Assembly (NCBI GenBank): GCA_900752845.1
Contig: CAADWU010000077.1
Location: forward strand, 1-64,000
Origin: Candidatus Gastranaerophilales bacterium
GTDB lineage: Bacteria > Cyanobacteriota > Vampirovibrionia > Gastranaerophilales > Gastranaerophilaceae
DNA: 64,000 nucleotides
Direction: 5' to 3'
Shown here piece after piece: positions 8,121 to 15,871 of this stretch. The notes under the pieces are model-generated. The model did no database searches. It saw only the letters and a program-made list of their open reading frames with translations, and was not told the DNA's origin. Made by a program: the position numbers and the translations under genes. Within the stretch, counting starts at the first letter, position 1, and each line of letters opens with the position of its first letter.

Positions 8121-8512
8121 TGGAGACGAGGGGAGTCGAACCCCTGTCCAAAATGGATTAAAACAAGCTTCTACGAGTGTAGATATTTATTCTCTCGGAT
8201 TATTCAGGGAATATCATTACCTTTAAAATAATCCAAAGTGTTTTTTGCGGAAACACTAACCTTTAACGGTTTACTTGATACGTCTACCGTCATCAACGCA
8301 CTGCCGCTTGCATAATGGACCCATAAAACCGGCAAGCTGGGCTCTATGAGTAGCTATAATTTGCGACTAAGCTGCTAAAGCTTGTGCTCTAGAGAAGTCT
8401 GCTTTAATTACATTGTTAGCATTTAATTTGTTTTGCTCGTTGATAACCGAGAACAGCGCTCGGACCCGCAACCTGTTTTCACCGAACATCCTGTCAAATC
8501 CAAAACGTCCCC
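8121..8512 (-). ncRNA. ssrA: Transfer-messenger RNA (one-piece)
   Basis: The 5' end GGGGACG (8512-8506) pairs with CGTCTCC near the 3' end (8128-8122), giving a seven-base acceptor stem, and GGTTCGACTCCCCTC supplies the T-arm. The CCA end is not encoded. The tag reading frame starts with the resume codon GCT at 8420 and ends at TAG 8369-8367. It encodes ANNVIKADFSRAQALAA (17 residues), ending in the AA degradation signal. The RNA rescues stalled ribosomes with SmpB. No second copy of the 3' end was seen, so an att duplication is not evident. Confidence 0.96.
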
Positions 8513-8579
8513 ATATTTAATTTTTAATGTACTGTAATTTTATTATAACTTGTATTCCAGATTTTTCAATCTTTTTTTA

Positions 8580-8984
8580 TTATTGATGAAGCTGGAACGA
8601 ACATTTAGTACAATGTGCTTTAGGATTATACATTAAATTGTCTTCCAAGTCATATAATTTTTGTATCCTTGTAACAAGAGGGGCACCGCATACAGGGCAT
8701 TTCAGACCGCCTGCTCCGTTTAAGATTAACTCTTTTAAGCTTTCGATAATCTGTTCTGACACTTCATTGTTGGTGTAATCTTTTTCCAGTTTTTTTATTT
8801 CTTCAGGAGTGCATCTTAAAACTTTTGCAAGATTTTGTCGAACAGTAACAGATAAAAATAAATCTTTTCCGGATTCAATATCTTCTATTGTTTCAAGCGG
8901 AAGGTTGGTTTCCATTGCTAAACCTTTAGCTGAAAGTCCTAAGTCATCTCTTTTATGTTGTATAAATTGTGCTAATGTCTTCAT
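8580..8984 (-). CDS. XRE-type HTH protein with C-terminal zinc ribbon
   Basis: A 134-residue protein. Residues 1-70 are a Cro/CI-type helix-turn-helix (LAQFIQHKRDDLGLSAKGLA, then LPLETIEDIESG). The C-terminal part holds CPVCG (about residues 96-100) and CTKC (about 127-130), a zinc ribbon or knuckle. The combination suggests a DNA-binding regulator using zinc for folding or sensing. Its target is unknown; it is monocistronic with its own promoter (TAAAAT seven bases before the ATG). The tmRNA gene follows in the same direction. Confidence 0.75.
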   Translation of the reverse strand: MKTLAQFIQHKRDDLGLSAKGLAMETNLPLETIEDIESGKDLFLSVTVRQNLAKVLRCTPEEIKKLEKDYTNNEVSEQIIESLKELILNGAGGLKCPVCGAPLVTRIQKLYDLEDNLMYNPKAHCTKCSFQLHQ

Positions 8985-9005
8985 AACTAATATTTTATAA
9001 CGTAA

Positions 9006-9037
9006 ACACCCTCTTTATTCAAGAGGGTGTTTTTTTT
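9006..9037. terminator. Intrinsic terminator-like hairpin
   Basis: A 10-bp perfect stem ACACCCTCTT/AAGAGGGTGT with a five-base loop. Eight Ts follow on the + strand, while on the - strand a shorter TTT follows. It sits directly after the lipoprotein gene (9061-10086, minus), so it probably ends that transcript. Confidence 0.7.
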
Positions 9038-9060
9038 ATTGTGTAGAAAAAGTCTTTTAA

Positions 9061-10086
9061 TTAGTCACCGTAATCCCAGCCATCATGTTTGTAGTCGCTT
9101 CTTTTTGCATAATCAGAATATATTACTGCCTGATCAAAGTCATATTGAGCGAATTCAGGATTTCCGTCTTCATCATAGAAAGGTTCACCTGTTTCTGGAT
9201 CATAAATGAGTGAGCCATATAAGAATGTACCCGGTTCTTCTCCTTTTTCATAGTCACCTTGATAGATTAAGTTGTTGTTGTTATCAAAGATTGATCTTAT
9301 ATTTCTTTGACCGTTTCTTCCGTTTGAACGGATTTCATAACCTGCATAACTGTATAAATATTGTTCATCATCTTCAGGTTTTTTAGCAGTGTCTGCCACG
9401 TATCTTGTAATTTTAATTCCTTTTCCCGGAACGTCATTAATTATAGCTTTCATATAAGATGTTTTCGGATTTTTGTCGTCATACATATCTACAACTTTAG
9501 TTACAATTCCCATTTGGCGTTTATTTGTGTCAACGCTGTCAACCATTGATTCGTAGAATTTGTTGTCATATCTGTTATGAGCTTTAGAACCTACGTATGC
9601 AACGCTGTCTGTGCCTGAGCCGTCAGGTATAGGACCGTCAATAGGAATACCGATATTCATACCTTGAGCAATTAAAGAATCTGCTAAGTGGAAAGGATAA
9701 TCTTTAACATGAACAGGTTTGATAATAGTATGTATAATTGTATCTGTTTCATGAATTGTATCAGGTTTAATAATAGTTACAGTATCGTGGTGGCAACCTC
9801 CTCCGATATTAATATATGCATTGGCTGAAGCTGAAGAAGAAGATGATGAAGATGATGAAGCTGATGCTATAACATCATCAGGACCGCAGCTTGATAATGT
9901 AGCGGTTGTTGCGCCTAATGCCATTAATCCTAATGCTAAATTTCTCATTGATTTACTTGCATTTGTTGATGCAGGTGCTGTTTGTTGCGGGTAATTGTTT
10001 TGAATTTGTTGTTTTTGTTTTTTATGCTTCTTTGCTTGACCTTCAAAGCTTAAAACATTAGTACTGTTAATTGCTTGTACTTCCAT
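9061..10086 (-). CDS. Lipoprotein-like secreted protein with N-terminal F-x-G extension
   Basis: A protein of 341 residues from ATG 10086, chosen because GGAGGTT lies 12 bases upstream and because the longer ORF start at 10143 falls inside the recA terminator. It opens with an LSFEG motif and a basic, Gln-rich linker. A hydrophobic segment (MRNLALGLMALGATTATLSSC) with a lipobox-like LSSC follows at about residues 46-66, then a Ser run, and then a mature region rich in Asp/Tyr and His (repeated DTI motifs). The end is acidic. An unusually long stretch precedes the signal sequence. Function is unknown; probably envelope-attached. Confidence 0.6.
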   Translation of the reverse strand: MEVQAINSTNVLSFEGQAKKHKKQKQQIQNNYPQQTAPASTNASKSMRNLALGLMALGATTATLSSCGPDDVIASASSSSSSSSSASANAYINIGGGCHHDTVTIIKPDTIHETDTIIHTIIKPVHVKDYPFHLADSLIAQGMNIGIPIDGPIPDGSGTDSVAYVGSKAHNRYDNKFYESMVDSVDTNKRQMGIVTKVVDMYDDKNPKTSYMKAIINDVPGKGIKITRYVADTAKKPEDDEQYLYSYAGYEIRSNGRNGQRNIRSIFDNNNNLIYQGDYEKGEEPGTFLYGSLIYDPETGEPFYDEDGNPEFAQYDFDQAVIYSDYAKRSDYKHDGWDYGD

Positions 10087-10130
10087 TTTAGTATTTAACC
10101 TCCGATTTCTACACTTATGAGTATTAATAT

Positions 10131-10178
10131 AAAGAAAAAACATGTTTTTAATTGCTATATAATAATAGCAAAAACATG
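10131..10178 (-). terminator. recA terminator
   Basis: On the minus strand, CATGTTTTTGCTAT pairs with ATAGCAATTAAAAACATG (10178-10141; a four-base bulge), followed by TTTTTTCTTT (10140-10131). It lies just after recA, which ends at 10240. Confidence 0.8.
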
Positions 10179-10239
10179 CTTTTTCTTAAATTCCTTATTA
10201 TATTTGATTTTTAGCTGTTTACAATTTGTAATAAATTTG

Positions 10240-11265
10240 TTACAGAGCAGCTAATTTTTCTCTTACAAGAGTTTCAACAGTGCTTAGAATATCAGGGTTT
10301 TCTGCTAAAAATTCTTTAGCTTTATCTCTGCCTTGTCCTAATTTTTCTTCGTTAAAGCTGAACCATGAGCCTGCTTTTTTAACAATATCAAGGTTAACTG
10401 CTACATCTAAGATGTTACCGATTTTGCATATACCTTTACCGAAGATAATGTCAAATTCGGCAGTTCTAAAAGGTGGAGCTACTTTATTTTTCAATACTCT
10501 TACTCTTACATGGTTTCCGATATCTTCACCGTCGCCTTTAAGTCCTTCTGTACGTTTAATTTCCATACGGACAGAAGCGTAGTATTTCAAAGCATTACCT
10601 CCTGTTGTAGTTTCAGGGTTTCCGTACATAACACCGATTTTCATTCTTAATTGGTTAATGAAAATAACTGTTGTATTGGTTTTGCCTATGATACCTGTCA
10701 ATTTTCTTAAAGCTTTACTCATCAAACGAGCTTGTAAACCCATTTGCTGGTCTTCCATAGAACCTTCGATTTCTGCTTTAGGAACAAGTGCTGCTACAGA
10801 GTCGACAACGACAATATCAACAGCTCCTGAACGTACAAGTTCTTCTGTGATATCAAGAGCTTGTTCACCTGTATCAGGCTGAGAAATTAATAAATCATCA
10901 ACTTGAACCCCTAAATTTCTTGCATATTCCGGATCAAGAGCGTGTTCGGCATCAACGAAAGCTGCAATACCGCCTTTTTTCTGGCATTCTGCAACAATAT
11001 GTTGTGCAAGGGTTGTTTTACCTGAACTTTCAGGACCATAGATTTCAATAATACGGCCACGTGGCACTCCGCCAATTCCCAATGCAACGTCTAATGACAA
11101 TGCTCCTGTAGGGATTGCATCGACGTTAACAGTGGCTTTATCGCCGAGTTTCATGATAGAACCTTTACCAAAATCTTTTTCAATTTTTTCAATAGCAAGT
11201 TTTAATGCTTTACTTCTTTCATCTGTATTAGATGAAATTTCAGCTTCTTTATCTTTTACAGCCAT
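10240..11265 (-). CDS. recA: Recombinase A
   Basis: A 341-residue RecA, the DNA strand-exchange ATPase that also drives LexA cleavage. The Walker A motif GPESSGKT is at about residues 70-77, followed by [16 protein letters not shown] (Walker B) and [21 protein letters not shown] (the L2 region). Full length, with the core conserved throughout. It follows an HTH-type gene by 20 bp in the same direction and ends in its own strong terminator. No LexA box was recognised upstream. Confidence 0.98.
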   Translation of the reverse strand: MAVKDKEAEISSNTDERSKALKLAIEKIEKDFGKGSIMKLGDKATVNVDAIPTGALSLDVALGIGGVPRGRIIEIYGPESSGKTTLAQHIVAECQKKGGIAAFVDAEHALDPEYARNLGVQVDDLLISQPDTGEQALDITEELVRSGAVDIVVVDSVAALVPKAEIEGSMEDQQMGLQARLMSKALRKLTGIIGKTNTTVIFINQLRMKIGVMYGNPETTTGGNALKYYASVRMEIKRTEGLKGDGEDIGNHVRVRVLKNKVAPPFRTAEFDIIFGKGICKIGNILDVAVNLDIVKKAGSWFSFNEEKLGQGRDKAKEFLAENPDILSTVETLVREKLAAL

Positions 11266-11285
11266 AATTTATCCCTTTTAATTTT

Positions 11286-11780
11286 TTATTCCCAAGCTTG
11301 TTTTTCTCTTTTTTTATAGAAGCCTAAACCTACAGGTTTATAGGCATGAAGGTCATTTTTAAGCTGATAAATTTCTTTATTTAGATCAATAATTTTTTGT
11401 CTTAAAGTTTCATTATCTGTTTTGCAGCGGATAAGTTCAACAACAACTTCATCCATGCCTTCAAGTTTTTCATCAATAACTTTGGCAATTCTGCTGCTTA
11501 ACTTATTTTCCATCTCTTTTAATGAACTTAAAATACTCAACATAGCTGAAGGTTTAGCTTCTGTTTTTGCTAAAGGTTTAGTAACACCTTTCATAGCCTG
11601 TACTTTTCTTAAATTTTTTACTTCTTCGTAAGAAAAGTAAGTTTGACCTTTGCTGTTTTTCTTAGGCAAAATAGAAGCACGTTTACACAGTTCAACAATC
11701 TCTTTGTTATCTGTTTTTAAAATATTTCTCACTTCTTGTGGAGATAAAGTTTTCCCCTTCAACTCTTGTTCTAATATCAT
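11286..11780 (-). CDS. MerR-like HTH/coiled-coil protein co-directional with recA
   Basis: A protein of 164 residues from ATG 11780, chosen because GAGGG lies seven bases upstream; the longer frame has no ribosome site. The N-terminal 60 residues (LSPQEVRNILKTDN..., YFSYEEVKNLRKVQ) look like a MerR/DNA-binding winged-helix module. A long helical region that is probably coiled coil follows (about 85-150). A basic tail ends the protein. Its position 20 bp upstream of recA implies co-transcription and perhaps control of recA or a role in recombination, but this is inference. The family is not named. Confidence 0.6.
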   Translation of the reverse strand: MILEQELKGKTLSPQEVRNILKTDNKEIVELCKRASILPKKNSKGQTYFSYEEVKNLRKVQAMKGVTKPLAKTEAKPSAMLSILSSLKEMENKLSSRIAKVIDEKLEGMDEVVVELIRCKTDNETLRQKIIDLNKEIYQLKNDLHAYKPVGLGFYKKREKQAWE

Positions 11781-11909
11781 CTTATATCCCTCAAAATTTC
11801 CCACTAATATTTTATTTTATATATAGTAAAAAGACAAATAATTTTACAATCTTGTAACATCACTTAATAAATATTGAAGTGGTACTTAACATGTAACGAA
11901 ATGTAACAA

Positions 11910-11941
11910 TGGGTTTGAAAAGTCTGAAACCCAGTTATAAT
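11910..11941 (+). promoter_or_regulatory. Predicted promoter with inverted repeat
   Basis: A TTTGAA -35 (11914-11919), 16 bp spacer and perfect TATAAT -10 (11936-11941) precede a leader of about 200 nt. A 7-bp inverted repeat TGGGTTT/AAACCCA (11910-11916, 11927-11933) covers the -35 and spacer and could be an operator. Confidence 0.45.
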
Positions 11942-11946
11942 CCTTC

Positions 11947-11979
11947 ATAGGATAGGATAGGATAGGATGCGAGGCGAGG
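11947..11979 (+). repeat. Tandem ATAGG pentamer and CGAGG repeat in a long 5' leader
   Basis: ATAGG is repeated four times (11947-11966), followed by GAGGCGAGG. It starts at the predicted transcription start and could form a two-layer G-quadruplex in the RNA (GG every five bases). The rest of the 347-bp gap up to 12151 is leader with no other gene, ending in AGAAAGGG before ATG 12152. Confidence 0.6.
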
Positions 11980-12151
11980 TGTAAAGTTTTGAAAAAGCTA
12001 ACCCGATAATAATTGTGTACTCAAGGTCAAGGAGTAAAACGGGAGCAAGCGCACGTATAAAATAACCAAGACAGTTAAAGACCGAAAGAAGCGCAGCGAC
12101 TGGATATAAGTACCTGAAATTCAACGAAAATTTGCAGAAAGGGTAAAAAAA

Positions 12152-13780
12152 ATGGGATTAGCAGCAGGTCAAGCCCGCTTATTAACAATCACGGCAAGAA
12201 AATCAGATTGCGAATTCAGATCAATGGGCCTTTCGCATCAGAAAATATCTCTTGCACGCCAGCTTGCTGACCTTTCTAATGAATACCAGAATTCATTAGA
12301 CCAATCAAAATTAATTTATGACTACTATGGTACAGGTGATACTACTAACCCGTTGTCATATAACATATTGATGACCCCTTCAACATTAAATGATTATATG
12401 CCGACAACGATAACCGATACATTAGGTCGAACTGTCTTAAACAGCAAATATGCCTCAGCAGCACGATATGCAGGAATTCCACAGGAAGGATTAGGCACAT
12501 TACCATCTGAGGCAATGCGTAATGCCTTTATACAGGGTTTGGCATCAAAAGGTGTTATATCAACAGTTCTGGCATCCACAATACTCGGTCTTCCATACAA
12601 TCAGGAAGCAGGTTTAGGCGGAGGTTCTACTGTTAGTGTAACTACTATGTCTGGAAATATTAGTGACTTGATAGAACAACTTAAATGTAATGGTCAGTCT
12701 ATCGATGTTTCACTTGATAATGTAAACACAGAAGGTGTTGACAGTGCTTGGTTCCAGCTTTCCAAGAATGGTAATGTTACTGATTTAAACAGCTTAAATA
12801 AAAATGTATCTTTAAATTTATCTGATTTGTTGTCAAATGATGACACATATATTTCTTTTGGCAATCAAAAAACGGGTGAATATGCTCATGAAAATCTGGT
12901 TACGTCAGCTAAAAATATTCTTTCTACTGTATTAGATGCAACTTATGAACAATTAGCATCATTACTTGATTTAGGCGACGGCTATACAGCAAAAGCTTTG
13001 GATTATGCTAGAACTGAAACAGAAAAACTGTTTTTACCTTCTATTGATAACTTGAGAAATGAGGAATACAGAACATTTGTAGGTAATGGTAACACAAACA
13101 ATGCGTCAAGTGAAAATAACCAGAATTATATGGGCTTTGTATACGTTAAAGGTGAAAGCAGCATGTTTAAAAGTTCTAAACCTAAGGCTGCTGTTAATAT
13201 CAATAACATGACGAAAGCTTTTCTTACATTTTTTGTAAAATATATGGACGGGGTTGCAAGCAAAGATGCAGACGGTAGTGACAAATACAAGGTTCAGATT
13301 GGTCATTTGTCAGAAAATAAACTTGCTACCTCAGATTATTTATTCCAATACACAATTAAAACCGGCACTGAAGTATCCAGTGATGATTTGGCACAGGCAA
13401 CATTCTACGATGCTTTATTTAACCAAATCTGTAAACAGGGCTGGAGTGAAAATGAAAAAATAACCGAAAGCGGCTATTTACAACAAATGCTTCAAAACGG
13501 AATGCTTTTTATATCAAAAATGAAAGATGACGGTTACTATTATCAAGGCAACTATGCAACAGACCCTTATATCAAGGAAATATCCGATGAAACCGCAATA
13601 GCCCAGGCAGAATCACGATATACAACAGAAAAAGCCAAATTAAATACAAAAGAAGAAACTCTGGATTTGAAGATGAAAAACCTTGATACGGAAATATCCT
13701 CACTAACAACAGAATATGACACAGTAAAAAATACTATATCCAAAAACATTGAAAAATCATTCAAAAGGTATAGTGCGTAA
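12152..13780 (+). CDS. Large GLAAGQARLL-type protein of unknown function
   Basis: A 542-residue protein. The N-terminus MGLAAGQARLLTITARKSD, a following helical region and a C-terminal Lys/Glu/Thr-rich coiled coil (about 485-540, with TTEYDTVKN) flank a Gly/Ser/Thr/Asn-rich middle. There is no signal peptide. From memory this N-terminus recurs in multiple uncharacterised proteins of gut Gastranaerophilales. Conserved helical ends with a variable centre are the architecture of flagellar axial and type III-like filament proteins, but that link is speculative. A good Shine-Dalgarno and a long repeat-containing leader precede it. Confidence 0.65.
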   Translation: MGLAAGQARLLTITARKSDCEFRSMGLSHQKISLARQLADLSNEYQNSLDQSKLIYDYYGTGDTTNPLSYNILMTPSTLNDYMPTTITDTLGRTVLNSKYASAARYAGIPQEGLGTLPSEAMRNAFIQGLASKGVISTVLASTILGLPYNQEAGLGGGSTVSVTTMSGNISDLIEQLKCNGQSIDVSLDNVNTEGVDSAWFQLSKNGNVTDLNSLNKNVSLNLSDLLSNDDTYISFGNQKTGEYAHENLVTSAKNILSTVLDATYEQLASLLDLGDGYTAKALDYARTETEKLFLPSIDNLRNEEYRTFVGNGNTNNASSENNQNYMGFVYVKGESSMFKSSKPKAAVNINNMTKAFLTFFVKYMDGVASKDADGSDKYKVQIGHLSENKLATSDYLFQYTIKTGTEVSSDDLAQATFYDALFNQICKQGWSENEKITESGYLQQMLQNGMLFISKMKDDGYYYQGNYATDPYIKEISDETAIAQAESRYTTEKAKLNTKEETLDLKMKNLDTEISSLTTEYDTVKNTISKNIEKSFKRYSA

Positions 13781-13783
13781 GAC

Positions 13784-13813
13784 TTGCTTTATACCTTTGT
13801 TTTTTATTATAAT
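13784..13813 (+). promoter_or_regulatory. Predicted promoter of the TonB-C-like gene
   Basis: TTGCTT (13784-13789), an 18-bp spacer and TATAAT (13808-13813) stand 24 bases before ATG 13838. Confidence 0.5.
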
Positions 13814-13837
13814 GTATTAAAAAAGGATATAGAGATT

Positions 13838-14716
13838 ATGAAAAAAATTTTAGTGTTATTGGCATTTATGATGTCTGTGGTTTCTGCTCAAGCCGTAAAT
13901 TGGCAGCCTGTTGAAACCGGCAATCCTAATTTAAGTATTTATATTGACTTAGATTCAATTAAAAAATCAGGCAATCAAGAGTATCTTTATGCAATCAAAA
14001 TTAATGACGGGAAAACTCCCGAACGTGTTGCATACATCAAATCTGATGCTTCTTTGAACTATCTGGGTGTAATTAATGTAAATGATTACAGCGATGACAC
14101 ATATAAACCGTCTGCTGTTTTTGCAAATCCCCGTGTTTATATGAAGCCTTTATCCGAAAGCTCATTTTTAACAAGCGTTCATAATTTTGTTATTGCGGGA
14201 GCAAATGTTGAAAACGATGTGAAAGTTGCAGTTGATGCACCAAAAGAAGCAGAGCAGGTTGTTGAAGATGTAAACGAAAAAATTGCAGCAGATAAAATAG
14301 AAGAACCTGTTGAACAAAAACCGGTATTAAGAGAAACAACTTCTGTTATGGAAGATAATGTTAAAAAAGTGGCTTATGTTGTTCAGCCTTCTGCACAGCA
14401 AAAAGATTATAATGCAAAAAACCTGAAAGAGTATGTTTCCCAATTAAGCTGTGAACTGAATGAAAATTGGAACCCTCCGAAATCAGGTAAAAATTCACAA
14501 GCAATAATAATTGTTATGATTGGTAATGATGGTGCATTATATGGTTACGGTTTCGCTAAATCTTCCGGTGACGAGCCGACTGACAGATCAATATTAGCTG
14601 CTATTGAGAAGACCGTACCTTTTGGAAAATTCCCTAAAGTAAATACTATAAAAAATGATAAACTTAAAATACAATTCGTTTTTGATTACCAAAAATTTAA
14701 AAAGTCAGTTGAATAA
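13838..14716 (+). CDS. Periplasmic protein with adhesin-E-like N-terminus and TonB-like C-terminus
   Basis: A protein of 292 residues from ATG 13838 (AAGGA upstream). The signal peptide is MKKILVLLAFMMSVVSAQA. The first domain (WQPVETGNPNLSIYIDLDSI...) resembles the small surface-adhesin E/YfaZ-type fold that begins with W..V......IDLDS. An acidic/Val-rich linker (about 125-185) follows. The C-terminal 90 residues (YVSQLSCELNENWNPPKSGK... and DRSILAAIEKTVPFGKFP) match TonB/TolA C-terminal domains. There is no membrane anchor, so it is not itself an energy transducer. It ends in a strong terminator. Confidence 0.7.
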   Translation: MKKILVLLAFMMSVVSAQAVNWQPVETGNPNLSIYIDLDSIKKSGNQEYLYAIKINDGKTPERVAYIKSDASLNYLGVINVNDYSDDTYKPSAVFANPRVYMKPLSESSFLTSVHNFVIAGANVENDVKVAVDAPKEAEQVVEDVNEKIAADKIEEPVEQKPVLRETTSVMEDNVKKVAYVVQPSAQQKDYNAKNLKEYVSQLSCELNENWNPPKSGKNSQAIIIVMIGNDGALYGYGFAKSSGDEPTDRSILAAIEKTVPFGKFPKVNTIKNDKLKIQFVFDYQKFKKSVE

Positions 14717-14721
14717 AAAAA

Positions 14722-14748
14722 AGAGAACCTTTATAGGTTCTCTTTTTT
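14722..14748 (+). terminator. Intrinsic terminator
   Basis: AGAGAACCT/AGGTTCTCT stem, TTAT loop, then TTTTT, six bases after the stop of the TonB-C-like gene. Confidence 0.85.
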
Positions 14749-14760
14749 AGTTTCTTATTT

Positions 14761-14866
14761 TGCCGTCTTGCGCTTCTTACTTGACGACGTTAAATGAGAT
14801 TACGCATTTTGCTAATGTGTTTTCGCCACAACTGCAAAAGTGCTTCACTCTCTGCCGTCTTGCGCT
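14761..14866 (+). repeat. Pair of 14-bp direct repeats
   Basis: TGCCGTCTTGCGCT occurs at 14761-14774 and again at 14853-14866, the second copy overlapping the rpmB stop codon. The 78 bp between them contain no gene. It may be a local duplication. Confidence 0.5.
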
Positions 14867-15056
14867 AGATTGCTTTTTGAACTTTTCCTGCTCTCAAGCA
14901 AGAAGTGCAAACTTTAATTCTTTTAACTGTTCCGTTCATATTAACTTTAACTGATTGTAAGTTAGGTTCTTGAGTATGAACAATTTGTTTATGCGAGAAT
15001 GTTAATTTCGCTGCTTTAATCGGTGCTTTACCGCATACATCACATTTTTTTGACAT
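14865..15056 (-). CDS. rpmB: 50S ribosomal protein L28
   Basis: A 63-residue L28. The N-terminal CDVCGKAPIKAAKLTFSHK carries the first Cys pair, and KVCTSCLRAGKVQKA gives the second pair, so this is the zinc-binding form. It is a component of the large ribosomal subunit near the E site. AAGGAA precedes the ATG. It is monocistronic, and no rpmG neighbours it. The stop codon lies inside a 14-bp direct repeat. Confidence 0.95.
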   Translation of the reverse strand: MSKKCDVCGKAPIKAAKLTFSHKQIVHTQEPNLQSVKVNMNGTVKRIKVCTSCLRAGKVQKAI

Positions 15057-15188
15057 AATTCTAATTTCCTTTTCTAGCTAGTTTGTGTATTTACATCATA
15101 TATTAAAAATTAGAAAAATCAAGCAACATGTTAAAAATGTTTAAGTCTAAACCTGTAAACCCTTGTTTTGTAACATTTTTACAAATAC

Positions 15189-15217
15189 TTGAATTAAATT
15201 TTTAATTATGTTATATT
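15189..15217 (+). promoter_or_regulatory. Sigma-70-type promoter of the LysM gene
   Basis: TTGAAT (15189-15194), a 17-bp spacer and TATATT (15212-15217) predict a start near 15224, about 33 bases before the ATG. Confidence 0.65.
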
Positions 15218-15256
15218 CTGTCTAGAGAACAATTTAAAACAATTAGGGTATGGAAA

Positions 15257-15817
15257 ATGAAAAGTTCAACTATCAGAAGATCAAACTTATCTAAGGAAAA
15301 AATGGCTGTACTTGAAGCATTGTCTAAGTATAAACAAGATGCTTACGATAATTCTCCGGGAGTATATGTCAGACCTAATAAAGAAAAAGAGTTGGATGTT
15401 TTATGGCAAAGCTTTAAAGTAAATCAGCGCAATGACAAATCACCGAGTATTTATCTTGCTACAGGTTTTATTGCCGGTGCTGTCGTAATGCTTATTCTTA
15501 CAGTGTTAATCAGCTTCTCTGCAAATAGCATTAAATCTGTTGAAGAACAGGTTGCTTCAGTTCCTGCTCCTGTGAAGAAAGAAAAATTGAGCTTAAATTT
15601 TATTCCTTCTTCTTCTGAAAAAGTTGAAGAACAGGCTGCCGCTAATGAACAATATACTGTACAAAGTGGTGATACAATGGAAAGCATTTTAATCAGATTT
15701 TACGGTTCTTACAGCAAAGATAAAGAAGCTTTGGTGTTAAAGACCAATAATATGACTAATCCTAACAAACTTGCTATCGGTCAAAAGTTGACAATCCCTG
15801 TAGAACCTAAAGAGTAA
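15257..15817 (+). CDS. Single-pass membrane protein with C-terminal LysM domain
   Basis: A 186-residue protein. Residues 1-65 are cytoplasmic and charged, one membrane helix spans about 66-90 (YLATGFIAGAVVMLILTVLI), a linker follows, and a LysM domain occupies about 133-183 (YTVQSGDTMESI..RFYG... NPNKLAIGQKLTIP). LysM binds N-acetylglucosamine-containing peptidoglycan, so the protein probably links the inner membrane to the wall. Its type II topology places LysM outside the cytoplasm. It is monocistronic, with its own promoter and a bidirectional terminator. Confidence 0.85.
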   Translation: MKSSTIRRSNLSKEKMAVLEALSKYKQDAYDNSPGVYVRPNKEKELDVLWQSFKVNQRNDKSPSIYLATGFIAGAVVMLILTVLISFSANSIKSVEEQVASVPAPVKKEKLSLNFIPSSSEKVEEQAAANEQYTVQSGDTMESILIRFYGSYSKDKEALVLKTNNMTNPNKLAIGQKLTIPVEPKE

Positions 15818-15840
15818 GTTTAAAATAAATGTTAAAAAAA

Positions 15841-15870
15841 AGACTGATATAATAATCAGTCTTTTTTTTT
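15841..15870. terminator. Bidirectional terminator
   Basis: AGACTGAT/ATCAGTCT stem (15841-15848, 15855-15862) flanked by an A-run on the left and eight Ts on the right. It separates the LysM gene from the convergent prepilin gene. Confidence 0.85.
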
Positions 15871-15871
15871 A

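Noticed and set aside
8121..8150. Attachment-site duplication at the tmRNA 3' end
   Set aside because: No second copy of the 3' end was found in the window and no integrase gene is present.
9820..9885. Trinucleotide Ser-coding run as a phase-variation tract
   Set aside because: Units are multiples of three, so length changes would keep the frame; it is a Ser-rich linker.
11947..11979. Short tandem repeat as a CRISPR array
   Set aside because: Five-base units without spacers; no cas genes in the window.
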